NCBI RefSeq assembly: GCF_004310325.1
Contig: NZ_SIRT01000008.1
Coordinates: 62,001 to 126,000 of the forward strand
Reading direction: 5' to 3'
Length of the DNA: 64,000 bases
Source: Hyunsoonleella flava
Lineage (GTDB): Bacteria > Bacteroidota > Bacteroidia > Flavobacteriales > Flavobacteriaceae
A program made the position numbers and the translations under genes. Numbering within the stretch: position 1 is the first letter of the stretch; each line of letters starts with the position of its first letter. A model generated the notes under the pieces. The model was not told the DNA's origin, did no database searches, and saw only the letters and a program-made list of their open reading frames with translations. Positions 1-8,954 of the stretch are shown here, one piece after another.

Positions 1-142
1 AAGTTTTAAGCTTGGTTTTGATGAGTTAAATGTATTAAATCAAAATATGAAAAAAGTGGTAGAGCCTGGGACATTTACCATTTCTGTTGGGGCATCGTCT
101 TTAAAAGAACATCTGAAAACGGTTAAGTTGACAGTTAAATAA
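1..142 (+). CDS. 3' end of a GH3-like glycosidase (partial)
   Basis: The open frame entering from the left edge (codons beginning at base 2, stop TAA at 140-142) encodes about 46 residues. The segment FDELNVLNQNMKKVVEPGTF followed by a TISVGASS stretch resembles the fibronectin-III-like domain that closes many GH3 beta-glucosidases and beta-xylosidases, where a (V)EPGxFxxxVGxSS pattern is typical. A GH3 enzyme would fit the locus, since GH3 members occur in ulvan-degrading clusters. The catalytic part lies outside the window, so the family assignment rests only on this tail. Confidence 0.6.
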   Translation, partial: SFKLGFDELNVLNQNMKKVVEPGTFTISVGASSLKEHLKTVKLTVK

Positions 143-401
143 AACAATTTTACTCTTAAGATAACTATAAAAATGGTGGATTATAACTTTTACTCAACAG
201 TCTGAAGAGCGATAGATGAATCGTGGATTGTCAGTGAGATTTTCCAAAAGATGATATTTTTTTCTATTTAATCGAAGTAGTATTTAAAAAAGTAACTGCT
301 TAAAATCATGTAAGAATAATATTTTTCTTATTATAAGAAAACACTTTTTTAATTAGGTTTTGAACACAAAAATTAAATTTTAAAAGTAAAAATCCTGATA
401 A
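143..401 (+). other. Intergenic stretch after the GH3-like gene
   Basis: AT-rich non-coding stretch with no convincing open frame. It contains a small perfect hairpin at 323-341 (8-bp stem TTTTCTTA/TAAGAAAA, 3-base loop) followed by a T-run at 345-350, which could end the upstream transcript. At its right end an inverted ACAGGAT-like half-site (ATCCTG, 392-397) faces the direct repeat of the promoter that follows. Confidence 0.5.
323..350 (+). terminator. Possible intrinsic terminator
   Basis: Eight-base-pair AT-rich stem (323-330 with 334-341) and a T-run at 345-350. It lies about 180 bases after the GH3-like stop and upstream of the next promoter. The stem has little GC, so terminator strength is doubtful. 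Confidence 0.35.
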
Positions 402-448
402 ACAGGATACAACAGGATAGGTGACACCAAAAATTTTATTTATTTTAA
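402..448 (+). promoter_or_regulatory. ACAGGAT direct repeat with -7-like box (site a)
   Basis: Two perfect half-sites ACAGGAT at 402-408 and 412-418, exactly 10 bp apart. A weak -7-like box TATTTTAA (441-448) follows after 22 bases; it matches four of the six fixed positions of TAnnTTTG. The ATG at 477 lies 28 bases after the box. An inverted half-site (392-397) lies just upstream. Same architecture as the sites before 3298, 5971, 9081, 23679, 51164 and 63896. Confidence 0.6.
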
Positions 449-476
449 ACGAATAAATAACTAAAACTTCATAATT

Positions 477-1301
477 ATGAAAAAAATTACTTTAAAAAGA
501 ATTGTATTGCTAATGGTATTAGCATTTACAGTTCAAAATTTTTCTTTTGCACAAGGTGCTACTGAGCAACCAAACACTGCACGTGATGGCCAAACGTATC
601 GTATAAGAAACATGGCAACGGGCAATTACTTAGCTTACGATGACACTTTAGGGAAATATGCGCCTGTCGCTTTTGATGCAAACGATGAAACACAAGTGCA
701 CAGGTTTATGTCAAATAGTACAGTAATTTCAGGATCAACGTTTTATACTATAGATATGGGAGGACCTGGTGTTTCAAGAGGTGTTATGAGAATGGCTGGT
801 GCAGGTGCTATGAATGAAGTGTTTTCTACTACCAAACAATTCGATGCTACTTCAGGTATGACTGATAAAGTGCAAAACGTTTGGGAATTAGGTGGAGAAA
901 TAATTTTAATTCAAGCCAAAACAGCTAATTCTTACTTAACTGAACAAGATCAGGCATTTTTTGATGCTAACGGGTTTTGGTTCCAAGGGCCAGCTATTAC
1001 TGATCCAATTGAATTGAATCAGCAGTGGTTATTAGAAGCAGGTACGTTAAGCAATGAAGAGTTTGACTCAAGCTCAATTTTTATTTCTAACCCTGTGAAT
1101 AGTGAGATCAGCATTAAAGGTTTAACTGCAGATGTTAACTCTATTTCTGTATTCTCACTTATAGGTAAACAAGTTTTATCTAGAGAAGTAAATGGTGAAA
1201 CATCTCTTACTTTAGATTCAAGTGCATTATCAAGCGGTATGTATCTTGTTAAAATACAAGGCGATAATGGTGCGTTTACTAAGAAAATAGTAAAGCAGTA
1301 A
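477..1301 (+). CDS. Secreted ricin-like lectin-domain protein with T9SS tail
   Basis: 274 residues. An N-terminal signal peptide ends near the AQG at residues 26-28. Residues about 38-190 form a module beginning DGQTYRIRNMATGNYLAY that resembles ricin-type beta-trefoil carbohydrate-binding domains. It is also recognisably related to residues about 596-735 of the protein at 3298-5772 (DVYRIKNLATGKYL). Residues about 200-274 are a T9SS type A sorting domain (SNPVNSEISIKG, then GMYLVKI and a terminal KKIVKQ). No catalytic domain is visible, so this looks like a stand-alone secreted or surface carbohydrate-binding protein. It has its own promoter of the repeated type and a strong terminator right after it, so it is probably a single-gene transcript that could be highly expressed. 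The ligand is unknown; ulvan-like polysaccharide is inferred from context. Confidence 0.7.
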   Translation: MKKITLKRIVLLMVLAFTVQNFSFAQGATEQPNTARDGQTYRIRNMATGNYLAYDDTLGKYAPVAFDANDETQVHRFMSNSTVISGSTFYTIDMGGPGVSRGVMRMAGAGAMNEVFSTTKQFDATSGMTDKVQNVWELGGEIILIQAKTANSYLTEQDQAFFDANGFWFQGPAITDPIELNQQWLLEAGTLSNEEFDSSSIFISNPVNSEISIKGLTADVNSISVFSLIGKQVLSREVNGETSLTLDSSALSSGMYLVKIQGDNGAFTKKIVKQ

Positions 1302-1330
1302 TATACTCGGTACTTAACATATTTTTTTAA

Positions 1331-1370
1331 AAACATTCTATCTTGGTAAAAGATAGAATGTTTTTTTTTA
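1331..1370 (+). terminator. Strong intrinsic terminator
   Basis: Perfect 14-bp stem (1331-1344 with 1350-1363, AAACATTCTATCTT) with a 5-base loop, running into about ten T residues. It lies 30 bases after the lectin-like gene and separates it from rhaM. Confidence 0.85.
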
Positions 1371-1441
1371 TATCGAATAAAAAAAAATCTGATGTATCTT
1401 TAAAAAAAGATTTAAACTAAAAATAAAAGCGTTTTTACATT

Positions 1442-1756
1442 ATGCAGAGGCTAGCATTTAAAATGAAACTAAACAAAGGGCAAAAAGAGGCCTATACCAA
1501 GCGACATAATGAATTATGGCCAGAGTTAAAGCAATTATTAAAGGATAATGGTGTAAGCGAATATTCCATTTTCTTTGACGAAGAAACTAGTACGCTTTTT
1601 GCGTTCCAAAAAGTATCAGGTTCAGGTGGTTCTCAAGACTTAGCTGATAACCCTATAGTAAAAAAATGGTGGGATTACATGGCTGACATAATGGAAGTTA
1701 ATGCAGACAACTCTCCTGTTTCTATTCCTTTGGAAGAGGTTTTCTATATGCCGTAA
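1442..1756 (+). CDS. rhaM: L-rhamnose mutarotase
   Basis: 104 residues, the usual family length. RhaM interconverts the alpha and beta anomers of L-rhamnopyranose so that the isomerase receives its preferred form. The family signature is complete: RLAFKMKL at the N-terminus, His22 in KRHNELWPEL (the catalytic His of the E. coli enzyme has the same number), Tyr41 in SEYSIFF, the KKWWDYMADIM helix and the final PLEEVFYMP. There is no signal peptide, so the protein is cytoplasmic. It lies 28 bases upstream of the oxidoreductase gene, probably in one transcript. A weak TATCTTTA box at 1395-1402 may be the promoter, but I see no ACAGGAT repeat upstream. The other rhamnose genes are about 50 kb away in the window. 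Confidence 0.95.
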   Translation: MQRLAFKMKLNKGQKEAYTKRHNELWPELKQLLKDNGVSEYSIFFDEETSTLFAFQKVSGSGGSQDLADNPIVKKWWDYMADIMEVNADNSPVSIPLEEVFYMP

Positions 1757-1784
1757 CTAATAGTTGAATATGAAAAAGTAAACT

Positions 1785-3101
1785 ATGCCCAAAAAAGCTA
1801 AAAAAAATAAAATTGCAATTAACTCTAAGACCACTAGGAGAGCTTTCATCAAAAACGGTGCTCTTTCTGTATTTGGTATTAGTATTATACCAAGACATGT
1901 TTTGGGACAAGGTTTTACGCCCCCAAGCGACAAAATTAATTTAGGCTTCATAGGGTTGGGCAAACAAGGAGGTATTTTAGCCAACTATTTCACATCTAAA
2001 ACTGATGTTCAAATAGTTGCTGGTGCAGAGGTATGGCTGCCAAAACAAGTTTGGTTTAAAAACCTCGTTGAGAGTAAATATGCTAGTCATCGTGGTATAA
2101 GTAGTTACAAAGGTGTAAAAACATACATTGATTATTTAGAATTATTGGAGGATAAAGATATTGACGGCGTTGTTATTGCAACACCAGATCACTGGCATGC
2201 CATTCAATCAATAGATGCTATGAAATCAGGCAAGGATGTATATTGTGAAAAACCCATGGTGAATACAATAAACGAAGGTAGAGCCATGGTGGATACGGTT
2301 AAAGAGTACAATCGCATATTACAGGTGGGTAGCATGCAACGTTCTTGGGATAGGTTTAAAAAAGCAAAAGAAATTATTGATAAGGGATATTTAGGAGATT
2401 TAAAGAAAGTAATAGTGAATGTTGGAGATCCCGCAAAACCTTATAATCTACCTGAAGAGGCCCTTCCTGAAGGAATTGATTGGAATTTATGGTGTGGACC
2501 AGCCTCATTATTGGCCTATAATTCCAAAATTGCTCCTAAAACCGTGAAAGGATATCCAAGCTGGCGCAATTATAAAGAAACAGCTGGCGGTATACTTTCA
2601 GATTGGGGTGCGCATATGTTCGATATTGTACAATGGTTTCTTGACATGGATTTTTCTGGTCCGATTACTTATGTTCCCCCTAAAGACCCCAATGCCGTTA
2701 GAGGATTAAAAATGTATTATAAGAACGGTATTGAGATGGTTCATGAAGATTTTGGACGTGGTTGGGGAGTCCGTTTTATAGGTACCTCAGGATCAATGGA
2801 TGTTAGCAGAAAATACTTAGAAAGTACACCATCTTCCATCATTTTAGATATGAATTTAGATATGGAAACCATATTTAAAACCAATGGAAATCATTATCAA
2901 GATTGGATCAATGCTGTAAAAACTAGAAAGCAACCCATCTGCCATGTGGAAATTGGACATAGAACTTCTACCATTTGTAACATCGCTAATATGGCTTATG
3001 AATTCAATGAGACTTTACACTGGAACCCAGAAAAAGAACGATTTAAAAGAAACAGATTAGCCAACAAGGCAAGATATAGAGTTCCTAGAGAGTATAATTA
3101 G
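1785..3101 (+). CDS. Tat-exported Gfo/Idh/MocA family oxidoreductase
   Basis: 438 residues. A twin-arginine signal (TRRAFIKNGALSVFG, about residues 19-34) precedes a Rossmann nucleotide-binding domain (INLGFIGLGKQGG, about 47-60) and the family's EKP motif (YCEKPMVNT). The C-terminal half contains WRNYKETAGGILSDWGAHMFD, typical of the Gfo/Idh/MocA alpha/beta domain with its conserved GG and DxxxH elements. Such proteins carry a tightly bound NAD(P) and oxidise, epimerise or, as in GH109-type relatives, hydrolyse sugars. Folding before Tat export fits a bound cofactor. The gene follows rhaM by 28 bases. The substrate cannot be told from the sequence; a sugar or uronate released from the polysaccharide is the natural guess. 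Confidence 0.85.
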   Translation: MPKKAKKNKIAINSKTTRRAFIKNGALSVFGISIIPRHVLGQGFTPPSDKINLGFIGLGKQGGILANYFTSKTDVQIVAGAEVWLPKQVWFKNLVESKYASHRGISSYKGVKTYIDYLELLEDKDIDGVVIATPDHWHAIQSIDAMKSGKDVYCEKPMVNTINEGRAMVDTVKEYNRILQVGSMQRSWDRFKKAKEIIDKGYLGDLKKVIVNVGDPAKPYNLPEEALPEGIDWNLWCGPASLLAYNSKIAPKTVKGYPSWRNYKETAGGILSDWGAHMFDIVQWFLDMDFSGPITYVPPKDPNAVRGLKMYYKNGIEMVHEDFGRGWGVRFIGTSGSMDVSRKYLESTPSSIILDMNLDMETIFKTNGNHYQDWINAVKTRKQPICHVEIGHRTSTICNIANMAYEFNETLHWNPEKERFKRNRLANKARYRVPREYN

Positions 3102-3226
3102 AGTTTTTCTTATTAATTAAATATCCATATTAAGAAATCACCACTTTTAAAGTTATCTTAGGTGATGTAATTGGAATTATATAGTTCCGTGATTTAATTT
3201 ATATAGTTTATTCTTAACAATATACT

Positions 3227-3272
3227 GCACGATAGTACAGGATACTTTAAAAAGTGAAAATAACTATTTTTA
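3227..3272 (+). promoter_or_regulatory. ACAGGAT repeat promoter (site b)
   Basis: First half-site GCACGAT (3227-3233, degenerate), second ACAGGAT (3237-3243), then exactly 21 bases, then the -7 box TATTTTTA (3265-3272; five of six fixed TAnnTTTG positions). The ATG at 3298 lies 25 bases downstream, which supports that start over a TTG at 3292. Confidence 0.65.
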
Positions 3273-3297
3273 TGGATTAAAAGAAAAACAATTGGCT

Positions 3298-5772
3298 ATG
3301 AATAAAAAAACTACTCTTTTAAAGGTATGCTATATTTCTATTTTGGGCATATTCTTCTTTGTTTTCTCAATTAAAATTAATGCCCAGGTTGTTTTAGAAA
3401 CCGAAGTAAAAATTACTGATATAGGGTTGCATTTTGATGGGAGTAAGGTGTCTAGTGGTGCTTCAAATACGGGAGACAATGCACCTTATGATTATTTTTT
3501 CGGTCGTAATATTTCTGCCCATGGCGATTGTATTAAAACTTACAATAACTATGTTTTTATGACTTGGTATCGTGGCGGGAAAGGCGATCGTCATGTCATG
3601 TTATCTCGCTATAATACAGTTACAGGTACCTTGGCAACTATTGAATTTCCACACAGGCATACCGGCTATCAAAATAAATACTGGATTGGCGAATCTCACA
3701 ATACCATTGCCGTTGGTGTGAGCCCTTTAAATGGCACTATACATTTACTTTATGACATGCATGCCTATAGTGCCTCTAGGCCGTCTAATGGCAGTTTGGC
3801 AAATGATTATTTTAGATATTCATATTCTGTTCCTAATGTGGCAACGGTACCTGATGCAGATTTTACTCTGGATAAATTCGTTCAAAATAGTAATGGTGGA
3901 TATAAACACTTAAGAATGCCAGGAAGTGCTGCGCAATCAGAATTTGTAGCATTAACCTATCCTAAATTCTTTCTAAATGATGGAGGAGACCTTTTCGTGC
4001 TAATGCGTGAAGGGGGTAATAACAATGGGATGTACAAGTTTACAAAATATAATGCAGGAACAGGGAACTGGTCTAATTTCACAGATTTTAATGCTTTAAA
4101 TGCTAGAAGTCAACCAGGAATTAATTATAACTGGGGGCTTTATGGTAATATGAAATATGTTAATGGAAAAATTAGAATTGGTTTTCAGAGAAGGTCCCAA
4201 AACAATAATGATAAATACCAATACCAAAATGGCGTATATTATGCCTATTCTGATAATCAGGATGGGGTTGGTGGCTGGAAAAACCACCAGGGTCAAAGTT
4301 TTACAACACCACTATACGATGCAGATTTTATAAAGGTTATGGAGCCTGGAGACTACGTACAGACAACGCAAGCAAATAAGGTTCATATCGTGGGTAGTTT
4401 TGATTGGACGGTTACTGAAAATGGAGATGTACATATCATAAGTAGAGTAAAAGATAATCAATATAATGTCACGAAATACCTGCATACATATAAACCTGCT
4501 GGAGCATCTGATTTTATTACTTCTGAAGACTTTGCTGGAGCAGGAGCCATTTATACTGCTGGGAATGATATTTTTATAATTGGGCTAAAAAATAGTAGAA
4601 TTTTTATACAGAAGGCTCAAGGGGGTACGAATAATTTCACTACGGTGTATCAAGCTACTTCGGGGAGAACTTTTGATCACGGTAGAGTTCATATTAATAA
4701 TGGGAAATTGTATTATTATCTCATGGAAAATAAAAGTGGTAATGCACAACCTTTGTATCTTCAGATAATAGATCTAGATATTGATATAGAGCCTTTTAGG
4801 GTGTCATTAACCTCTCCTTATGATGGGGAGACTTTTATGCTAGGAGAAACGGTGCCAATTTCTGCAAACGCAGTTGATGAAAATGGCAGTATTTCAAAAA
4901 TTGAGTTTAGGGTAAACGATGCCTATTTTGGAGAAGATACCACAGCACCTTTTTCAGTTGACTGGACGCCTTCAACAGAAGGAACTCATAATATACAAGC
5001 TATTGCCTACAATGCCAATAATGAAACAGTTTCTTCTAACCTGAATACCATTACAATTAAAATAAACGATCCTACAGATTTAACAGGAGATGTGTATAGA
5101 ATAAAGAATTTAGCTACTGGAAAGTATTTAAAGGCATCGAGCGGACAGAGTACATTGGTAGAAAGTGACTATGTGGAAGACTTAGAAGATTTGGAGTTCA
5201 GATTTTTAGCCACGACGCATAATGGTAATGATTATTATAGTATAGATCCAAAAAAAAGAGGGGTGCTACGCGCCACAGGATCTGCATTTTCCACGCCTTA
5301 CGCTGTGATAAGCTCTTCTGCAGAACCCCCTAACCAAGATTCTGATAAAGTATGGACAGTATATTATAACCAATTAGATGGTACTTACAGATTTGAAGCA
5401 AGAGAATCGAATAGATATTTATACCATCAATCAAATGGGGCGTATTATAATATTTTGGCTGATGCCAATGATAACCGGTCTAAATGGATAGTAGAATCAA
5501 CAACTTTGAGTACTGATATAAATGAGCATACACGTCTCGCTGTTAAAGTGTTTCCAAATCCAACATCCAGAAGTTTTACCGTAGCGCTAAATGGTATGAG
5601 TAGGGCTAATATTATAATATATGATATACTTGGAAATATGCGTTATATGACCACAACTACTGACGGCAGACTAGTCATTGAAAATAATGGAAATTTTACT
5701 CCTGGTGTTTATCTTATAAAAGTTGTTGATGATTTACAACGAACGTACAATAAAAAGCTGGTTATTCGATAA
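3298..5772 (+). CDS. BNR_4 beta-propeller protein, PL24/PL25-type ulvan lyase candidate, with T9SS tail
   Basis: 824 residues from the ATG at 3298. A signal peptide ends near INAQ. Residues about 30-495 are a BNR_4-type propeller containing HGDCIKTYNNYVFMTWYRGG, HRHTGYQNKYW, GESHNTIAVGVSP and YKHLRMPG. This resembles the propeller lyases of families PL24/PL25 that cleave ulvan between rhamnose-3-sulfate and glucuronate; the His/Tyr/Arg-rich blocks are consistent with lyase catalysis. Then follow an Ig-like domain (about 503-592, SLTSPYDGETF), a ricin-like carbohydrate-binding module (about 596-735) shared with the protein at 477-1301, and a T9SS sorting domain (about 747-824, VFPNPTSRSFTV). 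It is a close paralogue of the next gene over the first ~490 residues. It should be exported through T9SS and act outside the cell. A rhamnosidase of related propeller fold (GH145) is an alternative. Confidence 0.75.
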   Translation: MNKKTTLLKVCYISILGIFFFVFSIKINAQVVLETEVKITDIGLHFDGSKVSSGASNTGDNAPYDYFFGRNISAHGDCIKTYNNYVFMTWYRGGKGDRHVMLSRYNTVTGTLATIEFPHRHTGYQNKYWIGESHNTIAVGVSPLNGTIHLLYDMHAYSASRPSNGSLANDYFRYSYSVPNVATVPDADFTLDKFVQNSNGGYKHLRMPGSAAQSEFVALTYPKFFLNDGGDLFVLMREGGNNNGMYKFTKYNAGTGNWSNFTDFNALNARSQPGINYNWGLYGNMKYVNGKIRIGFQRRSQNNNDKYQYQNGVYYAYSDNQDGVGGWKNHQGQSFTTPLYDADFIKVMEPGDYVQTTQANKVHIVGSFDWTVTENGDVHIISRVKDNQYNVTKYLHTYKPAGASDFITSEDFAGAGAIYTAGNDIFIIGLKNSRIFIQKAQGGTNNFTTVYQATSGRTFDHGRVHINNGKLYYYLMENKSGNAQPLYLQIIDLDIDIEPFRVSLTSPYDGETFMLGETVPISANAVDENGSISKIEFRVNDAYFGEDTTAPFSVDWTPSTEGTHNIQAIAYNANNETVSSNLNTITIKINDPTDLTGDVYRIKNLATGKYLKASSGQSTLVESDYVEDLEDLEFRFLATTHNGNDYYSIDPKKRGVLRATGSAFSTPYAVISSSAEPPNQDSDKVWTVYYNQLDGTYRFEARESNRYLYHQSNGAYYNILADANDNRSKWIVESTTLSTDINEHTRLAVKVFPNPTSRSFTVALNGMSRANIIIYDILGNMRYMTTTTDGRLVIENNGNFTPGVYLIKVVDDLQRTYNKKLVIR

Positions 5773-5808
5773 GTTTTTTTAGGAGTAATCGTTCAAATTT
5801 AATTCGGT

Positions 5809-5843
5809 AAACCCAATATTAGACTTGTGTTCAATGGGTTTTC
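5809..5843 (+). terminator. Possible intrinsic terminator
   Basis: Seven-base-pair stem AAACCCA/TGGGTTT (5809-5815 with 5835-5841), a loop of about 19 bases and a short T-run. It lies 37 bases after the preceding stop. The large loop makes it a moderate candidate. Confidence 0.4.
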
Positions 5844-5899
5844 TAACTTAATTAGGTGTATGTCTTGTGAATATTTTTTTTAATACTAAACAACTTATT

Positions 5900-5945
5900 A
5901 CCCTATAGTGCAGGACACTTCAAAACATTAAAATAATTAATTTTA
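5900..5945 (+). promoter_or_regulatory. ACAGGAT repeat promoter (site c)
   Basis: The first half-site is weak (ACCCTAT, 5900-5906), the second is GCAGGAC (5910-5916), then exactly 21 bases, then TAATTTTA (5938-5945; five of six fixed positions). The ATG at 5971 follows after 25 bases, the same distance as at site b, in keeping with a tandem duplication that included the promoter. Confidence 0.6.
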
Positions 5946-5970
5946 TAAATTATAAGAAAAATAGTGAGCT

Positions 5971-8163
5971 ATGAATAAAATACCTACTCTTATAACGGTA
6001 TGTCGCATAACTATGTTAGGCATATTCCTTTTTGCTTTCTCAATTAAAATTAATGCACAGGTTGTTTTAGAAAAAGAAGTTAAAATAACTGATTTGGGTT
6101 TACATTTTAATGGCAGTAGTAAATCTACTGACAGAGATGCTCCTGACAATGGCAACCCTGATTCTTATGATTTCGTTTTTGGTCGTAATATTTCTGCCCA
6201 TGGAGATGCTATAAAAACATATAATCACTATGTTTTTATGACCTGGTACCGTGGAGGAAAAACTGATAGACATGTAATGCTAACACGCTACAATACTATT
6301 ACTGGTACAATGGCGACTATAGAGTTTCCACACCGACATACTGGGTTTCAGAATAGATGGTGGCTTGGAGAATCACATAATACTATAGCTGTAGGTGTTA
6401 GTCCTTTAGATGGTACTATACATTTGTTATATGATATGCATGCTTATAGTCCTACAAAACCATCCGATGGTAGTTTGGCTAATGATTACTTTAGATATTC
6501 ATATTCTGTTAAAGATGCAGCTTCTTTGCCAGATGCTGATTTTACTTTGGATAAATTTGTTCCAAATGGTACAGGAGGATATAAGCATTTAAGAATGCCG
6601 GGGATTGCTCCACAATCTGAATTTCGTGCCTTAACATACCCAAGATTCTTCCAAAATGACGATGGGGAGACTTTTATGCTCATGCGTGAAGGTGGAAATA
6701 ACAATGGTATGTTTAAGTTTATAAAATATGATGCCAATACTGGAGAATGGGGCAACTTCATAGATTTTAATAGGTTAAATGCAAAAAGCCAACCAGGAAT
6801 TGATTATAACTGGGGACTTTATGGTGATATGAAATACGTAAACGGAAAGTTTCGTATTGGTTTTCAACGCAGGTCTTCAAATAATAATGATAAATATCTT
6901 TATCAAAACGGGGTGTATTATGCCTATTCAGATGATCAAACGGCTGCTACAGGTTGGAAAAATTACAAAGGTGAATCTTTTAGTCTGCCATTATGGGATG
7001 CCGATTTTATAAAAGTTATGGAACCAGGAGATTACGTAGAGACAACAAACCCAAATAGAGTGCGCATTGTAGGAGGTTTTGATTGGACAGTTACTTCCAA
7101 CGGTGATGTACATATTAAGAGTGAGGTACGAGATTTGGATAATAACGTCACTAAAAACTTACATACCTATAAGCCAGCAGGTGCTACAGAGTTTATAACT
7201 ACAGAACAATCTATATCAGGATCTTTTTACACATCAGGGGCTAATGTTTACACAGTAGGCTTAAATAACGGTAGGGTTGTTGTATACAAAGCAGAAGGTG
7301 GAACTGATAATTTTGAGAAAGTTTATGAAGCTACTAGCGGAAGACAGTTTGACCACGGCGTTGTTCACATAGAAAATGGTAAGGCATACTATTATTTAAT
7401 GGAAGATAGTTCTGGTAGTGCACAGCCATTATATCTCCAAGTTATTGATTTAGATATAGTACCTACCGACCCAACAGCGGCAAATAATTTTACAATACAG
7501 GCTGTTGGAGAAACATGTGAGGGCAAAGGTAACGGAAAGCTAGTTATTTCAGGAGACGCTACACATGACTATACGACAACTATCGCTGGTACAACCTACA
7601 ATTTCAACAAAGACATAACCATTGAAGACCTGAGCCCAGGAACATACGATTTCTGTATAGAAGTGGTTGGAGAAAATTACAGTCACTGTTATGAGGTAGT
7701 GATTGAGGGCGGTGCAAGTCTTACAGGAAAAATATTGCTAGATAAAAAGTCAGTAGAGGTTTCCGTGGATTCTGGGACGCCACCTTATGCTGTTTACATT
7801 AATGACCAGCAAATTTTGGAAACCTATCAATCTCGTTTTTATGTCGATGTAAACCATGGTGATAATCTACAAATTACAAGTAAGGATGATTGCCAAGGTA
7901 AGCTATCCAAAACCATTAATCTACTTAAAGATTTAAGAGCTTATCCTAATCCATCTAACGGATTATTTGAAATTTATATTCCCAATAGTTTAAAGACTAT
8001 TGATATGGAAGTTTATAATATCCATTCGCAGTTGGTGAGTGTTAGAACACATCAGGTTAACGCAGGAAAAATATCTTTAAATATAGAAGATAAACCAAAT
8101 GGAATCTATTTTGTTAAATTGAATTTGGATAAACCAGTATTTATAAAATTAATAAAGAATTAA
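5971..8163 (+). CDS. BNR_4 beta-propeller protein, PL24/PL25-type ulvan lyase candidate, second copy, T9SS
   Basis: 730 residues with a signal peptide ending at INAQ. Residues about 30-490 are a BNR_4 propeller very similar to the preceding gene (HGDAIKTYNHYVFMTWYRGG, HRHTGFQNRWW, GESHNTIAVGVSP), so the two are tandem paralogues and probably the same class of polysaccharide lyase. The C-terminal part differs. Residues about 505-650 form a Cys-containing module starting NNFTIQAVGETCEGKGNGK that also occurs in the heparinase-fold lyase at 31721-34882 (NNFTIEAISETCTGKGNGK). It is probably a substrate-binding module; ulvan-binding domains have been described on flavobacterial ulvan lyases. Residues about 654-730 are a T9SS sorting domain (AYPNPSNGLFEIYI). 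The stop is one base before the start of the FN3 lipoprotein gene, so the two are co-transcribed. Confidence 0.75.
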   Translation: MNKIPTLITVCRITMLGIFLFAFSIKINAQVVLEKEVKITDLGLHFNGSSKSTDRDAPDNGNPDSYDFVFGRNISAHGDAIKTYNHYVFMTWYRGGKTDRHVMLTRYNTITGTMATIEFPHRHTGFQNRWWLGESHNTIAVGVSPLDGTIHLLYDMHAYSPTKPSDGSLANDYFRYSYSVKDAASLPDADFTLDKFVPNGTGGYKHLRMPGIAPQSEFRALTYPRFFQNDDGETFMLMREGGNNNGMFKFIKYDANTGEWGNFIDFNRLNAKSQPGIDYNWGLYGDMKYVNGKFRIGFQRRSSNNNDKYLYQNGVYYAYSDDQTAATGWKNYKGESFSLPLWDADFIKVMEPGDYVETTNPNRVRIVGGFDWTVTSNGDVHIKSEVRDLDNNVTKNLHTYKPAGATEFITTEQSISGSFYTSGANVYTVGLNNGRVVVYKAEGGTDNFEKVYEATSGRQFDHGVVHIENGKAYYYLMEDSSGSAQPLYLQVIDLDIVPTDPTAANNFTIQAVGETCEGKGNGKLVISGDATHDYTTTIAGTTYNFNKDITIEDLSPGTYDFCIEVVGENYSHCYEVVIEGGASLTGKILLDKKSVEVSVDSGTPPYAVYINDQQILETYQSRFYVDVNHGDNLQITSKDDCQGKLSKTINLLKDLRAYPNPSNGLFEIYIPNSLKTIDMEVYNIHSQLVSVRTHQVNAGKISLNIEDKPNGIYFVKLNLDKPVFIKLIKN

Positions 8164-8164
8164 A

Positions 8165-8872
8165 ATGAAAAAGTCATATTTATATTTAGTCACCATAATT
8201 ACAAGTATGTTTTTGTCATGCAGTAGTGGAGGAGGAGATGATAACGGGCCAGAACCAGAACCAGAAAATACTGCACCCACTGTGCCAGTTCAGGTTTATC
8301 CATTAAGCAATACATTATGTATTGACAATAATGTGGTTTTTGAGTGGAACGCTTCTACCGACAACGAAGGAAACCCAATTACCTACAGAGTAGAAGTATC
8401 TGAGAATAGTGATTTTTCTTCATTGGCATATAATGTTTCAAGTTCGGCAACCTCTAGAGTTATTACCTTAGAAAAAGGCAAATCCTATTACTGGCGATTG
8501 AAATCAAGAGATATTAAAGGAGAAGAAAGCGCTTATTCGTCTGTAAGCCAGTTTTTGACTGAAGGTGATGGTGTTTCAAACCATTTGCCTTTTGCGCCAG
8601 TGCTAATAGCTCCTGCATTGAATTCAGAAATTGATGGTACGAGTACAACACTAAGCTGGACTGCTAGTGATGTAGATAGCGATGCTTTAACATTCGATGT
8701 TTATTTAGACACCAATAGCGATCCCACAACAAAAGTTTCTGAAAATCAGTCTGAAATAACTTATGAGGCTACTGGTTTAACTGCGGCCTCAACTTATTAT
8801 TTTAAAGTTGTTGTAAATGATGGCAACGGAGGCACTACCATAGGCCAAATTTGGAGTTTTACTACTAAGTAG
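8165..8872 (+). CDS. Surface lipoprotein with two FN3-like domains
   Basis: 235 residues. The lipobox region MFLSCSSGGGDD places the lipidated Cys near residue 19; the Ser/Gly/Asp residues after it resemble the export signal of Bacteroidota surface lipoproteins. An acidic proline spacer (PEPEPEN) leads to two fibronectin-III-like domains, about residues 38-133 (YYWRLKSRD) and 142-235 (YYFKVVVNDGNGGT). No catalytic motif is visible. It starts one base after the stop of the propeller lyase and ends just before a strong terminator, so it is the last gene of that transcript. It may be a surface glycan-binding or scaffold protein working with the lyase; this role is inferred from position. Confidence 0.65.
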   Translation: MKKSYLYLVTIITSMFLSCSSGGGDDNGPEPEPENTAPTVPVQVYPLSNTLCIDNNVVFEWNASTDNEGNPITYRVEVSENSDFSSLAYNVSSSATSRVITLEKGKSYYWRLKSRDIKGEESAYSSVSQFLTEGDGVSNHLPFAPVLIAPALNSEIDGTSTTLSWTASDVDSDALTFDVYLDTNSDPTTKVSENQSEITYEATGLTAASTYYFKVVVNDGNGGTTIGQIWSFTTK

Positions 8873-8954
8873 ATAATAATGGTAGAAAGGTTTAAGGTTT
8901 CCGTTCTTTTTAGATTTAATAAAAACTAATTCATCAAGATCTTTTAAGTATAAC

